Of a stretch of DNA of 64,000 nucleotides, positions 1-9,500 are shown one piece after another. The DNA is taken from NCBI GenBank assembly GCA_017524545.1, contig JAFXVN010000030.1:1-64000 (forward strand), in the 5' to 3' direction. This stretch comes from Bacteroidaceae bacterium (GTDB lineage Bacteria > Bacteroidota > Bacteroidia > Bacteroidales > Bacteroidaceae). The notes beneath the pieces were generated by a model. The model saw only the letters and a program-made list of their open reading frames with translations. It was not told the DNA's origin and did not search any database. Positions within the stretch are counted from its first letter, which is position 1; the number at the start of each line of letters is the position of its first letter. A program made the translations under genes and the position numbers.

Positions 1-21
1 AGAGATTAGGGATTAGGGAAT

Positions 22-867
22 TTATAAGATGATGTTCACGAGCAAATTCACGATGACCCAAATATAAAGAGCCAAGGGAATCATTAAGCAGAGGCAGATG
101 GCAATGAGCACTGCCTTGAGACAGCCTTTGTTCTCGTTCTTCACAACCACAGGCTCCGAATCGTTCATGACCTGCTGGGCCAGATTGTCGGGCGTGACTT
201 CCTTGCCTTGCTGACGCAAACGGTCTTCGGGGGTGATGGCGGCCGGTGTCACAAGCCACAATACTACATATATGATGAGAAGGGGCAGACCTACACTCAG
301 AAGCGTGAGTGCAATGGCGCCAAGCCGCCAGATAAGTGGCTCGCCGGTGTTGAAGTAGGTAGCCAGTCCAGAGCAGACACCGCCCAGCACCTTGTCGTCT
401 GCACGACGATAGAAACGGTGTGTGCGGATATGGTTACGCCCTCTGTCGTAGGTGTCGCTTGCGAACCGTCCGGCTTCGTTGGTAAAATGCTTGAAGTCCT
501 CCGTGAAGCTGCTTTCCCGTTTGTCGTAGTTCGAAGAGGCATTTTCTGCTTTGTTTCCGCCATCGCTGGCTATCTGCTCGGCATTGCCTATGGTGTCGAT
601 AATCTCCTTGACCACACTGATGTCGATGGCAGTCATGCCTGCCTCGTGTTTCTGCCAAAGGAGTTCTGCCACACGGTGCTCGATGTCGTCAGCGATTTCC
701 TCGCCGCCTTCCTGACGGCTGAAATAGCGTTGCATACTCTTCAGATAGTTCTCCAAGAGGTTGTATGCGTCCTCGTCTATATTATATAATGTACCGAAAA
801 GATTGATGCTGATGTTCTTTTTCATTGTTTTGGTCGTTTTGGGTTGGTCGTTACTTTCATCATTCAT
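22..867 (-). CDS. PspC-domain membrane protein
   Basis: 281-residue protein with a cytoplasmic-looking N-terminal region (about 1-145) and a PspC domain at about 150-212 (FYRRADDKVLGGVCSGLA followed by a long hydrophobic segment). A second hydrophobic segment closes the protein at about 248-280, so two membrane passes are likely. PspC domains act in envelope-stress sensing in many bacteria; the exact role here is inferred. Its start overlaps the end of the PadR gene by 8 bases, so the two are an operon with probable translational coupling. An internal Met at residue 15 (MKKNISINLF) is an alternative start. The PadR partner suggests it is repressed until envelope or drug stress. Confidence 0.85.
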   Translation of the reverse strand: MNDESNDQPKTTKTMKKNISINLFGTLYNIDEDAYNLLENYLKSMQRYFSRQEGGEEIADDIEHRVAELLWQKHEAGMTAIDISVVKEIIDTIGNAEQIASDGGNKAENASSNYDKRESSFTEDFKHFTNEAGRFASDTYDRGRNHIRTHRFYRRADDKVLGGVCSGLATYFNTGEPLIWRLGAIALTLLSVGLPLLIIYVVLWLVTPAAITPEDRLRQQGKEVTPDNLAQQVMNDSEPVVVKNENKGCLKAVLIAICLCLMIPLALYIWVIVNLLVNIIL

Positions 868-1186
868 TCTTCAAGAAGTTCACTGTCCTTTCGATTTCCT
901 CCCAGCTGGCATCCAGTTGGGCAAGAGCTTGCTGCCCTTCGCTTGTCAGGACGTAGTACTTGCGTGGCGGCCCCTGCGTGCTTTCGCGCCATTCGTAGCC
1001 CAGCAGCCCGTCGCGCTTCAGCCGTGAAAGCAGCGGATAGAGCGTGCCTTCCATCACTATCATCCGTGCTTCGTGCAAACGCTGGATGATGTCGTTGGCA
1101 TAGCAGGGCTGGTGGCGCAGCAAGAGCATGATGCAGTATTCCAGCATCCCCTTGCGCATCTGAGACTTTGTGTTGTCGGTGTTCAT
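860..1186 (-). CDS. PadR-family transcriptional regulator
   Basis: 108 residues, the usual length of the short PadR class. The winged-helix region is clear: LEYCIMLLLRHQPCYANDII, then GTLYPLLSRLKRDGLL, then a wing ending YYVLTSEGQQAL. The family consists of dimeric repressors that often control a neighbouring membrane-protein gene; here the PspC gene overlaps its 3' end by 8 bases. A -7 box lies at 1216-1223 and a perfect 7+7 bp palindrome at 1237-1255, so autoregulation is likely but inferred. Confidence 0.9.
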   Translation of the reverse strand: MNTDNTKSQMRKGMLEYCIMLLLRHQPCYANDIIQRLHEARMIVMEGTLYPLLSRLKRDGLLGYEWRESTQGPPRKYYVLTSEGQQALAQLDASWEEIERTVNFLKNE

Positions 1187-1215
1187 CTTTTACTTATTAA
1201 CATGTTTCGACACTG

Positions 1216-1223
1216 CAAAGGTA
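1216..1223 (-). promoter_or_regulatory. -7 box of padR-pspC promoter
   Basis: Reads TACCTTTG on the minus strand, matching the Bacteroidetes consensus TAnnTTTG, 30 bases upstream of the padR start. No clear -33 TTG at ideal spacing. Confidence 0.6.
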
Positions 1224-1236
1224 GGCATAATTACAA

Positions 1237-1255
1237 TACCTTGTATCGCAAGGTA
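1237..1255. promoter_or_regulatory. Palindromic candidate PadR operator
   Basis: TACCTTG, a 5-base spacer TATCG, then CAAGGTA: a perfect 7+7 bp inverted repeat just upstream of the -7 box, covering about -28 to -46. PadR dimers bind such palindromes, so this is the natural site for self-repression. Inference from position and symmetry. Confidence 0.5.
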
Positions 1256-1397
1256 CTAACATTTAACATTATTTAATGTGTAAAGACATGTTATGCAATG
1301 TATGTTATGGAATGATTTCTTGGCGCAAGTAATTCTTAATTTCGTTAAAATCATTCAAAAAAACAATAAAAAAGAAGGCTCTCAAACGCATAAGTGC

Positions 1398-1427
1398 TTG
1401 TTTGTCGGCAAAAAAGCCTTACCTTTG
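1398..1427 (+). promoter_or_regulatory. Promoter of OmpA-family lipoprotein gene
   Basis: TTG at 1398-1400, a 19-base spacer, then TACCTTTG at 1420-1427: a good match to the Bacteroidetes -33/-7 promoter. It lies about 59 bases before the chosen start at 1486, so the upstream in-frame TTG at 1402 cannot be the start. Confidence 0.75.
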
Positions 1428-1485
1428 CACCGTCGAACATGCAAGGACATGCAAGATGATGTTTAACCATAATGGTAATATGACT

Positions 1486-2331
1486 ATGAAAAAGATTATT
1501 CTATTCCTCACAGCAGGATTGTTGCTGGCCTCCTGCGCCAGCAAGAAGCAGTTCGTCGAACTCCAGACCAACTACAACAAACTGAACACCGAATACCAGA
1601 CTGCCAAAGAGCAACTGGCCGAGAACCGTGCCACCATCAAGAGCCTGGAAGAGCGCCTCGCCGAGTGCAGAAGCGGCAGCGAAAAGATGCAGGCTGCCTA
1701 CGCACAGCTCCAAGGGTCGCTCGACAAGAGCCTACAGCAGAACTCCGAGGGCAACATCAACATCTCAAAGCTCGTGGATGAAATCAATGCCTCGAACAAG
1801 TTCATCAAGCAGCTCGTGGAAGCCAAGGACAGGAGCGACAGCCTGAACATGGTGCTTACGAACAACCTCACCCGCTCCCTCTCCAAGGAAGAGCTCAAGG
1901 ATGTGGATGTGCAGGTACTCAAGGGCGTGGTTTATATCTCGCTCTCCGACAATATGCTCTACAAGAGCGGCAGCTACCAGATTAGCGACCGAGCCTCCGA
2001 GACCCTCAGCAAAATTGCCAAAATCATCACCGACTACAAGGACTACGACGTGCTGATTGAGGGTAACACGGACAATGTGCCCATCAGCCAGACCAACATC
2101 CGCAACAACTGGGACCTTGCCGCCCTCCGCGCATCCAGTGTGGTACAGGAGCTGCAGAACCGCTATGGTGTTGATCCCAAGCGACTCACAGCAGGCAGCC
2201 GTGGCGAGTACAACCCCATCGCCAACAACGACACGGACGAAGGCCGCCAGCGCAACCGCCGCACCCAAATCATCATCACGCCCAAGCTGGATGAGTTCAT
2301 GGAACTCATCGGCCAGGCTCCAGAAGAATAA
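1486..2331 (+). CDS. OmpA-family outer-membrane lipoprotein
   Basis: 281 residues from the ATG at 1486. The N-terminus MKKIILFLTAGLLLASCAS is a lipoprotein signal with a lipobox Cys. A coiled-coil stretch follows (about 25-125, rich in K/E/Q/L), then an OmpA C-terminal peptidoglycan-binding domain (about 140-265) with IEGNTDNVPIS, NWDLAALRASSVVQEL and GRQRNRRTQIII. It should sit in the outer membrane and hold the peptidoglycan through its C-terminus. A frame extends upstream to 1402, but the promoter lies inside that extension. A strong terminator follows directly. Confidence 0.9.
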   Translation: MKKIILFLTAGLLLASCASKKQFVELQTNYNKLNTEYQTAKEQLAENRATIKSLEERLAECRSGSEKMQAAYAQLQGSLDKSLQQNSEGNINISKLVDEINASNKFIKQLVEAKDRSDSLNMVLTNNLTRSLSKEELKDVDVQVLKGVVYISLSDNMLYKSGSYQISDRASETLSKIAKIITDYKDYDVLIEGNTDNVPISQTNIRNNWDLAALRASSVVQELQNRYGVDPKRLTAGSRGEYNPIANNDTDEGRQRNRRTQIIITPKLDEFMELIGQAPEE

Positions 2332-2349
2332 GGAAAGACTCTCGATAGA

Positions 2350-2387
2350 AGGGACGCGCCAGGAACAAATGGCGCGTCCCTTTTTTT
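2350..2387 (+). terminator. Intrinsic terminator after the OmpA-family gene
   Basis: Perfect 11-bp stem GGGACGCGCCA / TGGCGCGTCCC with an 8-base loop, followed by seven T. It ends the OmpA-family transcript before the convergent SGNH gene. Confidence 0.9.
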
Positions 2388-2396
2388 ATCATTAAC

Positions 2397-2483
2397 AACA
2401 ACGGATTTCACGGATTTTACGGATTATCTTTTTTGCTGATTATAGTATCGCATAAATCCGTATAATCCGTGAAATCCGTTGTT
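2397..2483. repeat. AATCCGT inverted repeat
   Basis: Arms of about 31 bp (2397-2427 and 2452-2483) pair almost perfectly around a 24-base loop. Each arm is itself a 9-bp array: ACGGATTTC, ACGGATTTT, ACGGATTAT. The right arm has a degenerate second copy at 39691-39726. Confidence 0.8.
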
Positions 2484-2529
2484 TTATAATACTCTCCGTG
2501 TTTTGGCAGAGCAGCCTTTGTACATTTAC

Positions 2530-2710
2530 GCAGGGTGCTATAAAACCTCTCAGAGCGTGCTGCAAAATGTCACGCAGCGTGCCTACAAACTATTTTCAAG
2601 CTTTGAAAATCTATTTTCAAGGCTTGATAATATATTTCCAAGGCTTGAAAATATATTATCAAGCCTTGGAAATAATTATGTAACGAGCATAGAAGACTTT
2701 TGTGCTGTCC
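2530..2710. repeat. 22-bp/21-bp composite array, copy 1
   Basis: Three degenerate 22-bp units of the type CACAGAGCGTGCTNNAAAA (about 2530-2592) run into four 21-bp units (2593-2613, 2614-2634, 2635-2655, 2656-2676), each centred on a palindromic core such as TTTTCAAGGCTTGATAA. The last two units are reverse complements and would form a long hairpin. A tail of about 30 bp is also conserved in copy 2 (39414-39615). With the AATCCGT repeat it fills the 380-bp space between two convergent genes. Confidence 0.9.
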
Positions 2711-2711
2711 C

Positions 2712-5549
2712 TTATTTAACTAGCACCTTCTTTCCTCCGACGATATAGACACCCTGCTTTAACTGCCCACCGACGCTGCGTCCGCTCAAATCAAAGATAG
2801 CAGAAGGCGTGCACTCGTCCTGCTGTCTTGATTTTGCCATTTCGTTCAGGCCGTCGGGGTCTTCTTCGAGCTTGAAGTATGTCCTCTTTTCGGCAGATGG
2901 CATGTAGCAGCTGAATGGCGGCAGGGTGATTGTGGCTGTGGCACGATAGATGTTCGTGCCGGTCGTCTTCATGTAGTAACCCTCGCCCGCTGCAAGCTTT
3001 TTGCCAGGATAGGTGCCTGCCAAGAGATTCTGACATTTACCATTTAGCCATTTACCATTTACCATTTCATTTGCCGCTTCATTTACCTCATCTTTGTTCA
3101 AGGCTGTCAGGGTGACGGCGGCTTTTGCTTTGCCTTTGAGGAGGACGGGCGTTCCGTAGGGGACGTACTCGCCAGCTTCGGCAATGGCTTTCAGCATGAC
3201 GGACGGAGAGGCAATCTCTGTGACGATATAGGCTGTGCAGCCCTCCGGCACTTGCCAGATATAGGGCAGGCAGACGGCAGCATAGCCGTTGGCACCCAGG
3301 GTGTAGCTTTGCTCCTGTGTCCCAAGTATGCCGTAAAGTCCCTGCACCTCGGCCTGACTGAGTGCCCTGCCATAGACACGCACCAGAGCCACATCGCCCA
3401 AGAAGGGATAGGTGCCAGTGGATGTTGTTGCCTCGAAGGTGCCGTATGCGTCGCCACCGATGGCCAGCCAAGTCGTGGGTGTCCATTCATAGACAGGGCA
3501 CTCCTTGAAGGTCAGCCAGCGCGTACTTGCCAGTTCGCCGTTGATGTAGAGCTGCGACAGATAGTTCTTGCGGTCATAGACGACACAATAGTGTGTGTAG
3601 TCGGCCGTGAGGGTGCCTGCGCCAATCCATGTCCACTGCGTCTTGGCGAAGGTTTCGTCCGCCTTGTTGCCCTGCGTAGTGGTGGTGTAGGCGATGTTGC
3701 CCTTGCTGTTCATCTGCAAGGCAAAGCCATAGCTGTTGAGGAAGCCCAGAGGCCGCGTATTGGCAGAGGGCAAGGCCGAGTTAGTCCTGCAGAAGACCTC
3801 GACGCTGTAGGCATCCGAGAGCTGGTTCATTATCGATGGCTCGTCGCCCACGGCGTACTTGAAGAACTGCGACCGAGTGCCGCTGAACTGAGCCTCATAG
3901 AGATTGAGGTCGGCATTGTAGCCCACTGGCACATCGCCCATCATGACAATGGGATTGTCGCGATAGGCAGCCGCATGGTTGACGGCTCCCTCGGGCGTAA
4001 ACTCGCAGTCCATGAGGAGTTCCGTCCCGAGCGAAGGCTGCGGCTCCGTGAACCGCTTGACATCGTCGTTATAGAGGTTGGCGACACCCTTCTGCGAGAG
4101 CGCACCGTCGTATATTCGGGCGAAAACGAAGCTGCAAGCCGCCGAGTTCTCCGCTCCGCCGCCATAGGAGCTGGCCGTGGCGTCGCCGCCAAGACATATC
4201 CACATGCCCTTGCGTCCCTTGCTCGTTCCGCACTGGGGCATCGTCATGTCTGTGCCTGCACGGGTGCCGGTGCAGACGAGTTTGCCATTGATGAAGTAGC
4301 GCATGATGTGGCTCGTCCTGTCCATCGTCACCACCAGATGGTAGAACTTGCCGGACAGGAGGATGGAGTCGCCCGTGATGCTCTTCATGGTGCTCTTCAC
4401 GCCGCTTTTGTGCTGGTAGGAGAAGCAGCTTGCCAGTGCCGAGTTATAGAAAGCCCAACCGCCGCTCTCCTCGTTGCCGAGGATGCAGGTGCGGCTGATG
4501 TTACCGTTATGGTCGCCCAGACCGTCAAGGCGCACAAGCATCTCCCATGTCACATTATTGTTGAAGGCATTTGCCAGAGGCGAGCCTTCGTCGTAGGTGG
4601 CATAGAAATAGTCGGAGGAACGGGCTTTGGAGCAGCCATAGTAGGTGTCGTTCTTCGCATCGTAGAAGACACCGGCCGTGCCATGCTTGCCCACCTTGGT
4701 TTCGTATGTGCCCTGGTTGACGATACCATCCGCCGTGAAGCTGAGGTCTAAGAGGCGTTCGGCCTCCTCCACCTCGTTCGTGCGCTTCAAGTCCTTTGTG
4801 ATGATGTTCTGCGCAATCAACCTGCTGTAGATGTGGTTGGCAAGCTGGGTGCCGCCGTAGGCCGTGGGGTGAAGCTTGTCGAAGGTCGAAGCGCCCCAGT
4901 TGCTGCTCCAGGGCACAGGCGTACAGTCGATGAAGTACTGGCCGAACTGCTCTGCAATGTACTTGATGCTGGCATTGGCATCGGCTTGGCTCCAACCCTG
5001 CGCGTTCTTGTCGTTGACACCGTTCCCTCGCGGAAAGATACTCAGACAGACAATGCGGGCCTGTGGGTACTTGGTGGTGAGCTTGTACAGGAGCCGCTGA
5101 TAAGCCCCTCGGAAAGAGACGGAGTCGGTGAAGTTCGACGTCCTGTATTCGCCGAGAGGCACCTTTGCGACGTTCCAGTCGTTGGTGCCACCTGCGATGA
5201 AGATAAAGTCTGGCTTCCCGGCACGCCCCAAAGCCGTCACGCGGTGATTGCTGAGAAAAGGCGCATTGCTGTTGAGCACATCAGCCGCCACACGCGAGCC
5301 GCTCCACGAGGCATTTGCCAGGAACGTAAGCCCGGAGGTGCGACTGAGCTGCATCCACCACGTGTCGCCCACCTGAAAGCCGTAGTTCTTCTCGCGGTCG
5401 GCACTGTAATAGACGGCATACCCCGAGGGGAGGTAGTCGTAATAGGTTGAGATGGAGTTGCCCAGCACAGCAAAGGTCAGGCTGTCGGGATTCTCCGCGC
5501 CAGCCTTCACACCAGCCAGCAAAACGAATAAAAGTAGTAACTTCTTCAT
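2712..5549 (-). CDS. Secreted SGNH/GDSL hydrolase with two LamG domains and sorting signal
   Basis: 945 residues with a signal peptide (1-18). The SGNH hydrolase domain spans about 22-255: Ser32 in the GNSIS block, a Gly in the ASWSGS block, Asn123 in GGTND, and Asp224/His227 in FDKLHPTAYG. All four catalytic blocks are present, so carbohydrate- or lipid-ester hydrolysis is likely. Two LamG-type beta-sandwich domains follow (about 265-500 and 505-740), then a beta-rich module (745-880) and a C-terminal sorting signal ending GVYIVGGKKVLVK. A CATTTAC micro-array at 3034-3074 encodes NEMVNGKWLNGK inside the beta-rich module. The substrate cannot be read from sequence. Confidence 0.85.
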   Translation of the reverse strand: MKKLLLLFVLLAGVKAGAENPDSLTFAVLGNSISTYYDYLPSGYAVYYSADREKNYGFQVGDTWWMQLSRTSGLTFLANASWSGSRVAADVLNSNAPFLSNHRVTALGRAGKPDFIFIAGGTNDWNVAKVPLGEYRTSNFTDSVSFRGAYQRLLYKLTTKYPQARIVCLSIFPRGNGVNDKNAQGWSQADANASIKYIAEQFGQYFIDCTPVPWSSNWGASTFDKLHPTAYGGTQLANHIYSRLIAQNIITKDLKRTNEVEEAERLLDLSFTADGIVNQGTYETKVGKHGTAGVFYDAKNDTYYGCSKARSSDYFYATYDEGSPLANAFNNNVTWEMLVRLDGLGDHNGNISRTCILGNEESGGWAFYNSALASCFSYQHKSGVKSTMKSITGDSILLSGKFYHLVVTMDRTSHIMRYFINGKLVCTGTRAGTDMTMPQCGTSKGRKGMWICLGGDATASSYGGGAENSAACSFVFARIYDGALSQKGVANLYNDDVKRFTEPQPSLGTELLMDCEFTPEGAVNHAAAYRDNPIVMMGDVPVGYNADLNLYEAQFSGTRSQFFKYAVGDEPSIMNQLSDAYSVEVFCRTNSALPSANTRPLGFLNSYGFALQMNSKGNIAYTTTTQGNKADETFAKTQWTWIGAGTLTADYTHYCVVYDRKNYLSQLYINGELASTRWLTFKECPVYEWTPTTWLAIGGDAYGTFEATTSTGTYPFLGDVALVRVYGRALSQAEVQGLYGILGTQEQSYTLGANGYAAVCLPYIWQVPEGCTAYIVTEIASPSVMLKAIAEAGEYVPYGTPVLLKGKAKAAVTLTALNKDEVNEAANEMVNGKWLNGKCQNLLAGTYPGKKLAAGEGYYMKTTGTNIYRATATITLPPFSCYMPSAEKRTYFKLEEDPDGLNEMAKSRQQDECTPSAIFDLSGRSVGGQLKQGVYIVGGKKVLVK
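3034..3074. repeat. Period-7 micro-array (CATTTAC) in coding sequence
   Basis: Five to six degenerate copies of CATTTAC, in frame in the SGNH gene, giving the peptide MVNGKWLNGK. Confidence 0.8.
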
Positions 5550-5578
5550 AAAAACGCTTTATTTGATTTCTCTGCCTA

Positions 5579-5586
5579 CAAAGTTA
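5579..5586 (-). promoter_or_regulatory. -7 box of the SGNH gene
   Basis: TAACTTTG on the minus strand, 30 bases before the start codon at 5549. Confidence 0.6.
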
Positions 5587-5634
5587 CAAATAATTATTTA
5601 ATCACAAGGAATCCAAACGCAAAATCTTTGCCTC

Positions 5635-6529
5635 TCACTCACAAATCTTCTTTGCCAGCGCATTAAGAGCCAGACACTGCTCGCGCCGGATGGTAAGACG
5701 CTCATTGTGATGCTCCCACGGAGCCAGCAACAGCAACTGACCGCTGGCACAGGCTTCCATGCGCCTACCACCAGGCTTGGCAAGGTCGGTGAAGCCGTTC
5801 TCCTGAAGCACAATAAGTGGCAATCCCTCCTCGAAGGCGGCACGCATCACCTGCTTCTCGCCCTTGGAAATGCAGGGCGACACCAACACGGCACCAGCGC
5901 GAGCCTGTTCAAGCCACCATGCCTGTTTCTCTGCAATCTGCTCCTCGGTAAGGCTACGCGAGCACTGCACCTGCAAACGCACAGGACGCTGAAGGAGGAA
6001 GCGGTTGCCAATGGCCGAGCATTGGTGCGTGCCAATCATCACACCCCGTTGCACGCGAAAGAGGTCTGGGTGCTCACGCTTCATCAAGAGGCGGCGGGGA
6101 TTGTCTTGGAGATAATGGAGCCATCGCTGCAACTGCCCCTCGCGCAAAAGCAGTTTGTCGTTAAAGCCCCGGGCAAAAAGCAGGCCGTGGCTGCGGCGTT
6201 TTGTTTGTTGCTGTAGTACAGCAACAGACTGAACCGACGGAACCAGCTCCCTGTATGCCTTGTTGCAGCCCTGCTTGAAGCCAAGGAGAGCCTTGCCCAG
6301 GGGCTTCTCCATTTTCTCTTTCACGAAGAGGATGCCATGGAAATGGTCGGGCATCACCTGCATCACTGCGACCCACCACGGTTCCCAAGAGCGGACGGCG
6401 ACCCTCCACGGTCATCGTCACCATGTACATCATGCGCTCTGTATAGTCATGACCCACACAGCGGCGTTGCATGGAGGGTTTCTTCTCGCCGGCAAAGGCC
6501 TTCTGGCTCTCATAGACCTCGCGCTTCAT
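5635..6529 (-). pseudogene. REP-associated tyrosine transposase (RAYT), disrupted
   Basis: The N-terminus is read from 6529 (MKREVYESQKAFAGEKKPSM ... MYMVTMTVEGRRPLLGTVVG) and stays open in one frame to about 6375. The HUH motif MPDHFHGILFV and everything after it lie in another frame from 6366 down to 5635. The segment that normally joins these parts (several tens of residues) is missing, so this is an out-of-frame internal deletion. The catalytic tyrosine region (WLHYLQDNPRRLL) and a C-terminal domain are intact in the second frame. Such Y1 enzymes act on short palindromic repeats. No longer functional as read; no frameshift site is visible. Confidence 0.8.
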
Positions 6530-6544
6530 ATCCTCTTAGATTAT

Positions 6545-9500
6545 CTACTTCACCATTATCTTCTTTCCGTCCTTGATATAGATGCCCTTCTTTAATTGAG
6601 GATTACGCACCTTGCGGCCGCTGAGGTCGTAGATGGCCGATGCGTCATTTTGAATTTTGTATTTTGAATTTTGAATTTCATCAATGCCGTCTGGGTCTGT
6701 GGGCGTGAGGGGTTCTATGGTGACACCTTCGAGCTTGAAGGCGCTGATGCCGAAGCTGCACTGGCCGGTGAGGTTAACGATAATGCCTAAAGAGACTTCT
6801 GCCTCTTCCGCCAGGGTGAAGCTGACGGTACCCTCTACAAGCTTGCACCAGGCAATGGCATTCTCCTCGACTTCGGCATCGCCTATCATCGTCTTGCCGT
6901 AGCAAACCACCAGTCGGCTGGTCTGCATGTCGTCCACATCGCCGGGCGTGATGCTGAAGGTGTATTTGCCTGCGGGAAGGGTGACAGCCTGCCAGAGGCG
7001 GTAGTCGAGCAGAGGTGTTGCAAAGCCGCTCCACTGTGTCTCGAACTGGATGTCGCTATGATGGCTTGTGTCGATATGCGCTCCGGTGGTGATGCCACCC
7101 TGTACGATGGCATTGGCATCCTGCCACTTCGAGCGGCTTGTCCGCATGGCCAACTTCAGGAAGCGGCTGCTGTTGTTGGGGTTGACCGTGCCAGATGATG
7201 TGAGGTACGGGTTCTTGTAGTTGGTAAGGTATATGGCAGAGATGTCGCCATGCATGAGTGCCTCTGTGTCGAGGGTGAAGACACCCAGGGCCGAGTTCCA
7301 TGCGTCGCCGTCGGGACCGAAGCCGATGCGCTGCGCGTTGCAGCCGTTCGAAGTGCGGTCCAAAACATCGCCTCCGCTCTGGTTGAAGTCATAATAGAGC
7401 AAGAGGTTGTCCGAGGTCTGAGCCGCCTGCACATCGGCAATGTGCTGGTTGCAATAGGCATTTATCTTCTCGGCCGTCAGCGCAACGCCCCACAGCCGCA
7501 CCTCGTCCATCTGTCCCCTGAAGCCTGCCTCGCCCATCGTGATGGTCTGCAAGGCGGGGAGGCGTGTGGCAAGCTTTGTGCTGGAGGTGCCGAAGAGCTG
7601 CCCGTCGCGGAAGAACTTGACGGTGCCTGCGCTATAGGTCACGGCGTAGTGATGCCACTCGTCGGTGACAATGTAACCTTCTGCCGACTGCGCCTTCCTG
7701 GTGCCCAGGGTAATGGTGAGCATACCCTTGTTATCGACGGACGTTGAAAGCTCACCCTCGGTAGAAGTGAGGCTTACGCTGCCCTGATACTGCTGCGGAC
7801 GCATCCACCAGTCAAGGGTCAGGGCCTTCTGCTCCTCTGCAAAGGGACAGGGCAGCTGCAATGTCTCCTTGCCAGTGAAGTTGAGGCAGGTGACGGGGTC
7901 GTCGTTGCTGACAATGAGATAGCGGCCTTGCGTAAGCGTGTTTTCGCCAAGCGCATTCGTCACATGCAGACTGATGTCGTAGATGCCGGGGGCGGTGGGA
8001 ACGATGAATGGCGACTGCTCATCGACGGTCAAGGCACGGCAACCGTTGTTCAGTTCCCAATGCCAAGTGACAGGACTATAGCGGCTGTCGTCGATGAGCT
8101 GTATGCCTTCGCCAAGCATGATGGCTGTCTTGGAGAGGTCGAAGCGGGCATTGGGAGCCGACTCACGGACTGTCACCACCTTGGTCACGCTGCTGGAGCC
8201 GTAGGGGTTTGTGGCTGTGAGGGTGACAGAGAAGGTGCCTGTCTGCGGATAGAGTGCCGTGGCATTGGTGCCTCCCAGCGTCTCCACCTCTGCCCCTGGC
8301 ATACTCCAGAGGTAGGTGCAACCAGTGCCTTCAGACCGGTTGACGAAGCTGAAGCGGTCGCCGGCAGGGAGGGTGTCGTTGAGCACCTCAAAGGCAGCAA
8401 CAGGGGCTTCACCCTCGGCAACGGTTATCTCCTTCTCGGCTGTAAGCGTACTGCCATCGGCGTATGTGGCGGTACACATTATATTATATGTGCCTGCCTC
8501 TGGCAAATTGAAGATTGGGGATTGAGAATTGGCAATCAACGGCTCGCCGTTGACCTTCCACTCCCACCCTATCGCATTGAGCAGCGTCTGGGCTGTCAGG
8601 TGGAAGGGAACACCAGCCAGATGGGTTCCTGCCTCCTCGGCGATGGTCAGTGTGGGCGCGGGTGCTGCGCTGGTGAAGGGGCCGTCGGCCTCCTCAACCT
8701 GCCAGGTGCCTATGGATTGGAACTTGGCATGTTTGCCGCTTACATATTCGCGCAGTCTGGTTTCGCCGTCCACCTCGATGGTCTCCATTGGCACATAGAC
8801 CAGAAGGTCGGGCTGGAGGGCAGGGGCTGCAATATGAACACGCATGTTGTTCCTGATCTCTGCCTGCGTGCGAACAGTGCGCCAGACACGTATCTCGTCC
8901 AAGCCGCCTATCCACCATTGGTTGATGTCGGAGGTGCGGCCGAACTGGAGGTCGCCAAAGGCGACAAGACCCGAATAGGTCTTAGAGGTTATCGACCCCT
9001 TCCTGACACCGTTGACATAAAGCACAAGGTTGCTGCCATTGATGGTAATGGCTATGTGGTTCCATTTCTTGAGCGTGGAGAAGACACCAGAGACATTCAG
9101 ACGGTCTGAGCCGCCACTGTCCCAGCCTACGGAAAGCGTTCCGTTGCTGCTGTTGTGGAAGAGGAACTTGCCCCAGCCGGGACCTACCTGATGCGTGTAG
9201 CTGACGTTCTTGTCGCTGCGCATCCAGAACTCGATGGTGGCCTGTCCCAGCATCTCGGAGATGGCATTGGGGATGGTGATGCCGCTCTCGTTCATATCCA
9301 CATAGCTGTTGGCTCCCGGCTGTCGGGTCTCGAGCACGACGGCATTGGAAGGAGCGGACTCCTGCTCGTACTTGCCGGCCTGATATACAGCCTTGACGGT
9401 AAACGCATCCGAAGCGCCGGCAGCAGGAGCATAGTAAGTCTGGGCAACAGGCAGCTGGGCGACCTGCCTTGTTCCCTCATAGATATGATAGCCCGTCAGG

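Noticed and set aside
2479..2748. Open frames with heptad repeats (LENLFSRLDNIFPRL type) over the 21-bp array, also on the other strand at 39492-39713
   Set aside because: The 7-residue period is forced by the 21-bp DNA period and appears in several frames and both strands because units are palindromic; no promoter or ribosome-binding site.
3252..4751. 499-codon open frame antisense to the SGNH gene, and similar long frames at 19702-21249, 36515-38023 and 59343-60617
   Set aside because: All mirror well-supported genes and show no domain, start signal or promoter.
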